A DNA stretch of 64,000 nucleotides from Pseudoxanthomonas sp. J35 (GTDB lineage Bacteria; Pseudomonadota; Gammaproteobacteria; Xanthomonadales; Xanthomonadaceae). The stretch is taken from the NCBI RefSeq assembly GCF_000513995.1, contig NZ_AZVB01000014.1, positions 43,501 to 107,500 of the forward strand, given 5' to 3'. How positions within the stretch are numbered: the first letter of the stretch is position 1; every line of letters begins with the position of its first letter. The position numbers were made by a program, and so were the translations under genes. Below are positions 63,822-64,000 of this stretch, piece by piece. A model generated the notes under the pieces. The model saw only the letters and a program-made list of their open reading frames with translations. It ran no database searches and had not been told where the DNA came from.

Positions 63822-64000
63822 GAGGGAAGTGAAGAGATCGCATCGCGATGTTGACGTTTCCTGAAAGAGTCGCCAAAATGTGCGGCTCACCTCGACGGAA
63901 GCGGTTCGCTGCGGAAGTCGACGGAAGCTGAAGATATCGCTGACGCGGTGTTGACACTTCCGGAACGGGCTGCCAGAATGTGCGGCTCACCTCGACGGAA
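63822..64000 (+). promoter_or_regulatory. tandem 100-bp promoter repeats, probable stable-RNA promoter region
   Basis: TTGACG (63851-63856) - 17 bp - CAAAAT (63874-63879) and TTGACA (63951-63956) - 17 bp - CAGAAT (63974-63979) are exactly 100 bp apart. Both are followed by the identical GTGCGGCTCACCTCGACGGA. They are strong sigma-70 promoters of the type found before rRNA or tRNA operons; the transcript lies beyond the window. They are divergent from the LuxR gene. Confidence 0.75.

Overview
The window is high-GC chromosomal DNA whose gene content fits the Xanthomonadaceae/Lysobacteraceae (Pseudoxanthomonas, Luteimonas, Lysobacter or Stenotrophomonas type). The grounds are the hrcA-grpE-dnaK-dnaJ order, the smpB/ratA/rnfH/bamE/fur/recN block, a DUF6587-like protein after feoB, and many GTAG-type REP palindromes. 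Genus is not resolved. All calls come from reading the sequence; no database search was run.

Layout. (1) 1-8.7 kb is a compact, lower-GC defence island on the + strand: the end of a DNA methyltransferase, a helicase-nuclease restriction subunit, McrB, McrC, a small hypothetical protein and a Fic protein behind a palindromic operator. It ends at a sequence resembling a tmRNA 3' end, followed by a terminator. (2) 8.8-22.8 kb is housekeeping: smpB, ratA, rnfH, bamE, fur, recN, the heat-shock cluster with sigma-32-like promoters before hrcA, grpE and dnaK, then pdxY, tyrA, an aminotransferase and a MOSC protein. (3) 23.3-29.5 kb (minus) is a c-di-GMP enzyme translationally coupled to leucine-catabolism genes (HMG-CoA lyase, methylcrotonyl-CoA carboxylase alpha, enoyl-CoA hydratase). 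(4) 29.6-32.1 kb is feoA-feoB plus a small Cys-rich membrane protein. (5) 32.1-38.8 kb (minus) holds a GH8 lipoprotein, a frameshifted SRPBCC gene, an SDR, the carboxylase beta subunit, two Ala-rich lipoproteins and a thiolase. (6) 38.9-45.1 kb holds two paralogous lipidated subtilase autotransporters. (7) 45.3-54.6 kb holds isovaleryl-CoA dehydrogenase, leucine dehydrogenase, a TetR regulator with a paired operator, a hydrolase, an outer-membrane protein and a fused acyl-CoA mutase (IcmF) carrying repeats inside its coding frame. (8) 54.6-58.4 kb is a second accessory insert: a degenerate receiver-like fragment, a PLD-helicase-DUF3427 protein and a divergent small gene. (9) 58.4-64 kb holds a DGPF-domain protein, an amidohydrolase, a DUF4344-like protease, a frameshifted unknown, a proline-rich membrane protein, a frameshifted LuxR regulator, and two promoters exactly 100 bp apart that probably drive a stable-RNA operon beyond the window.

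How the genes work together. Leucine dehydrogenase, isovaleryl-CoA dehydrogenase, both carboxylase subunits, the hydratase and HMG-CoA lyase supply most steps from leucine to acetoacetate and acetyl-CoA. The thiolase and IcmF sit downstream or in parallel. Three genes (33.5, 61.4 and 63.1 kb) are broken by single small frameshifts that one or two bases would repair, so either recent decay or residual assembly error is possible.
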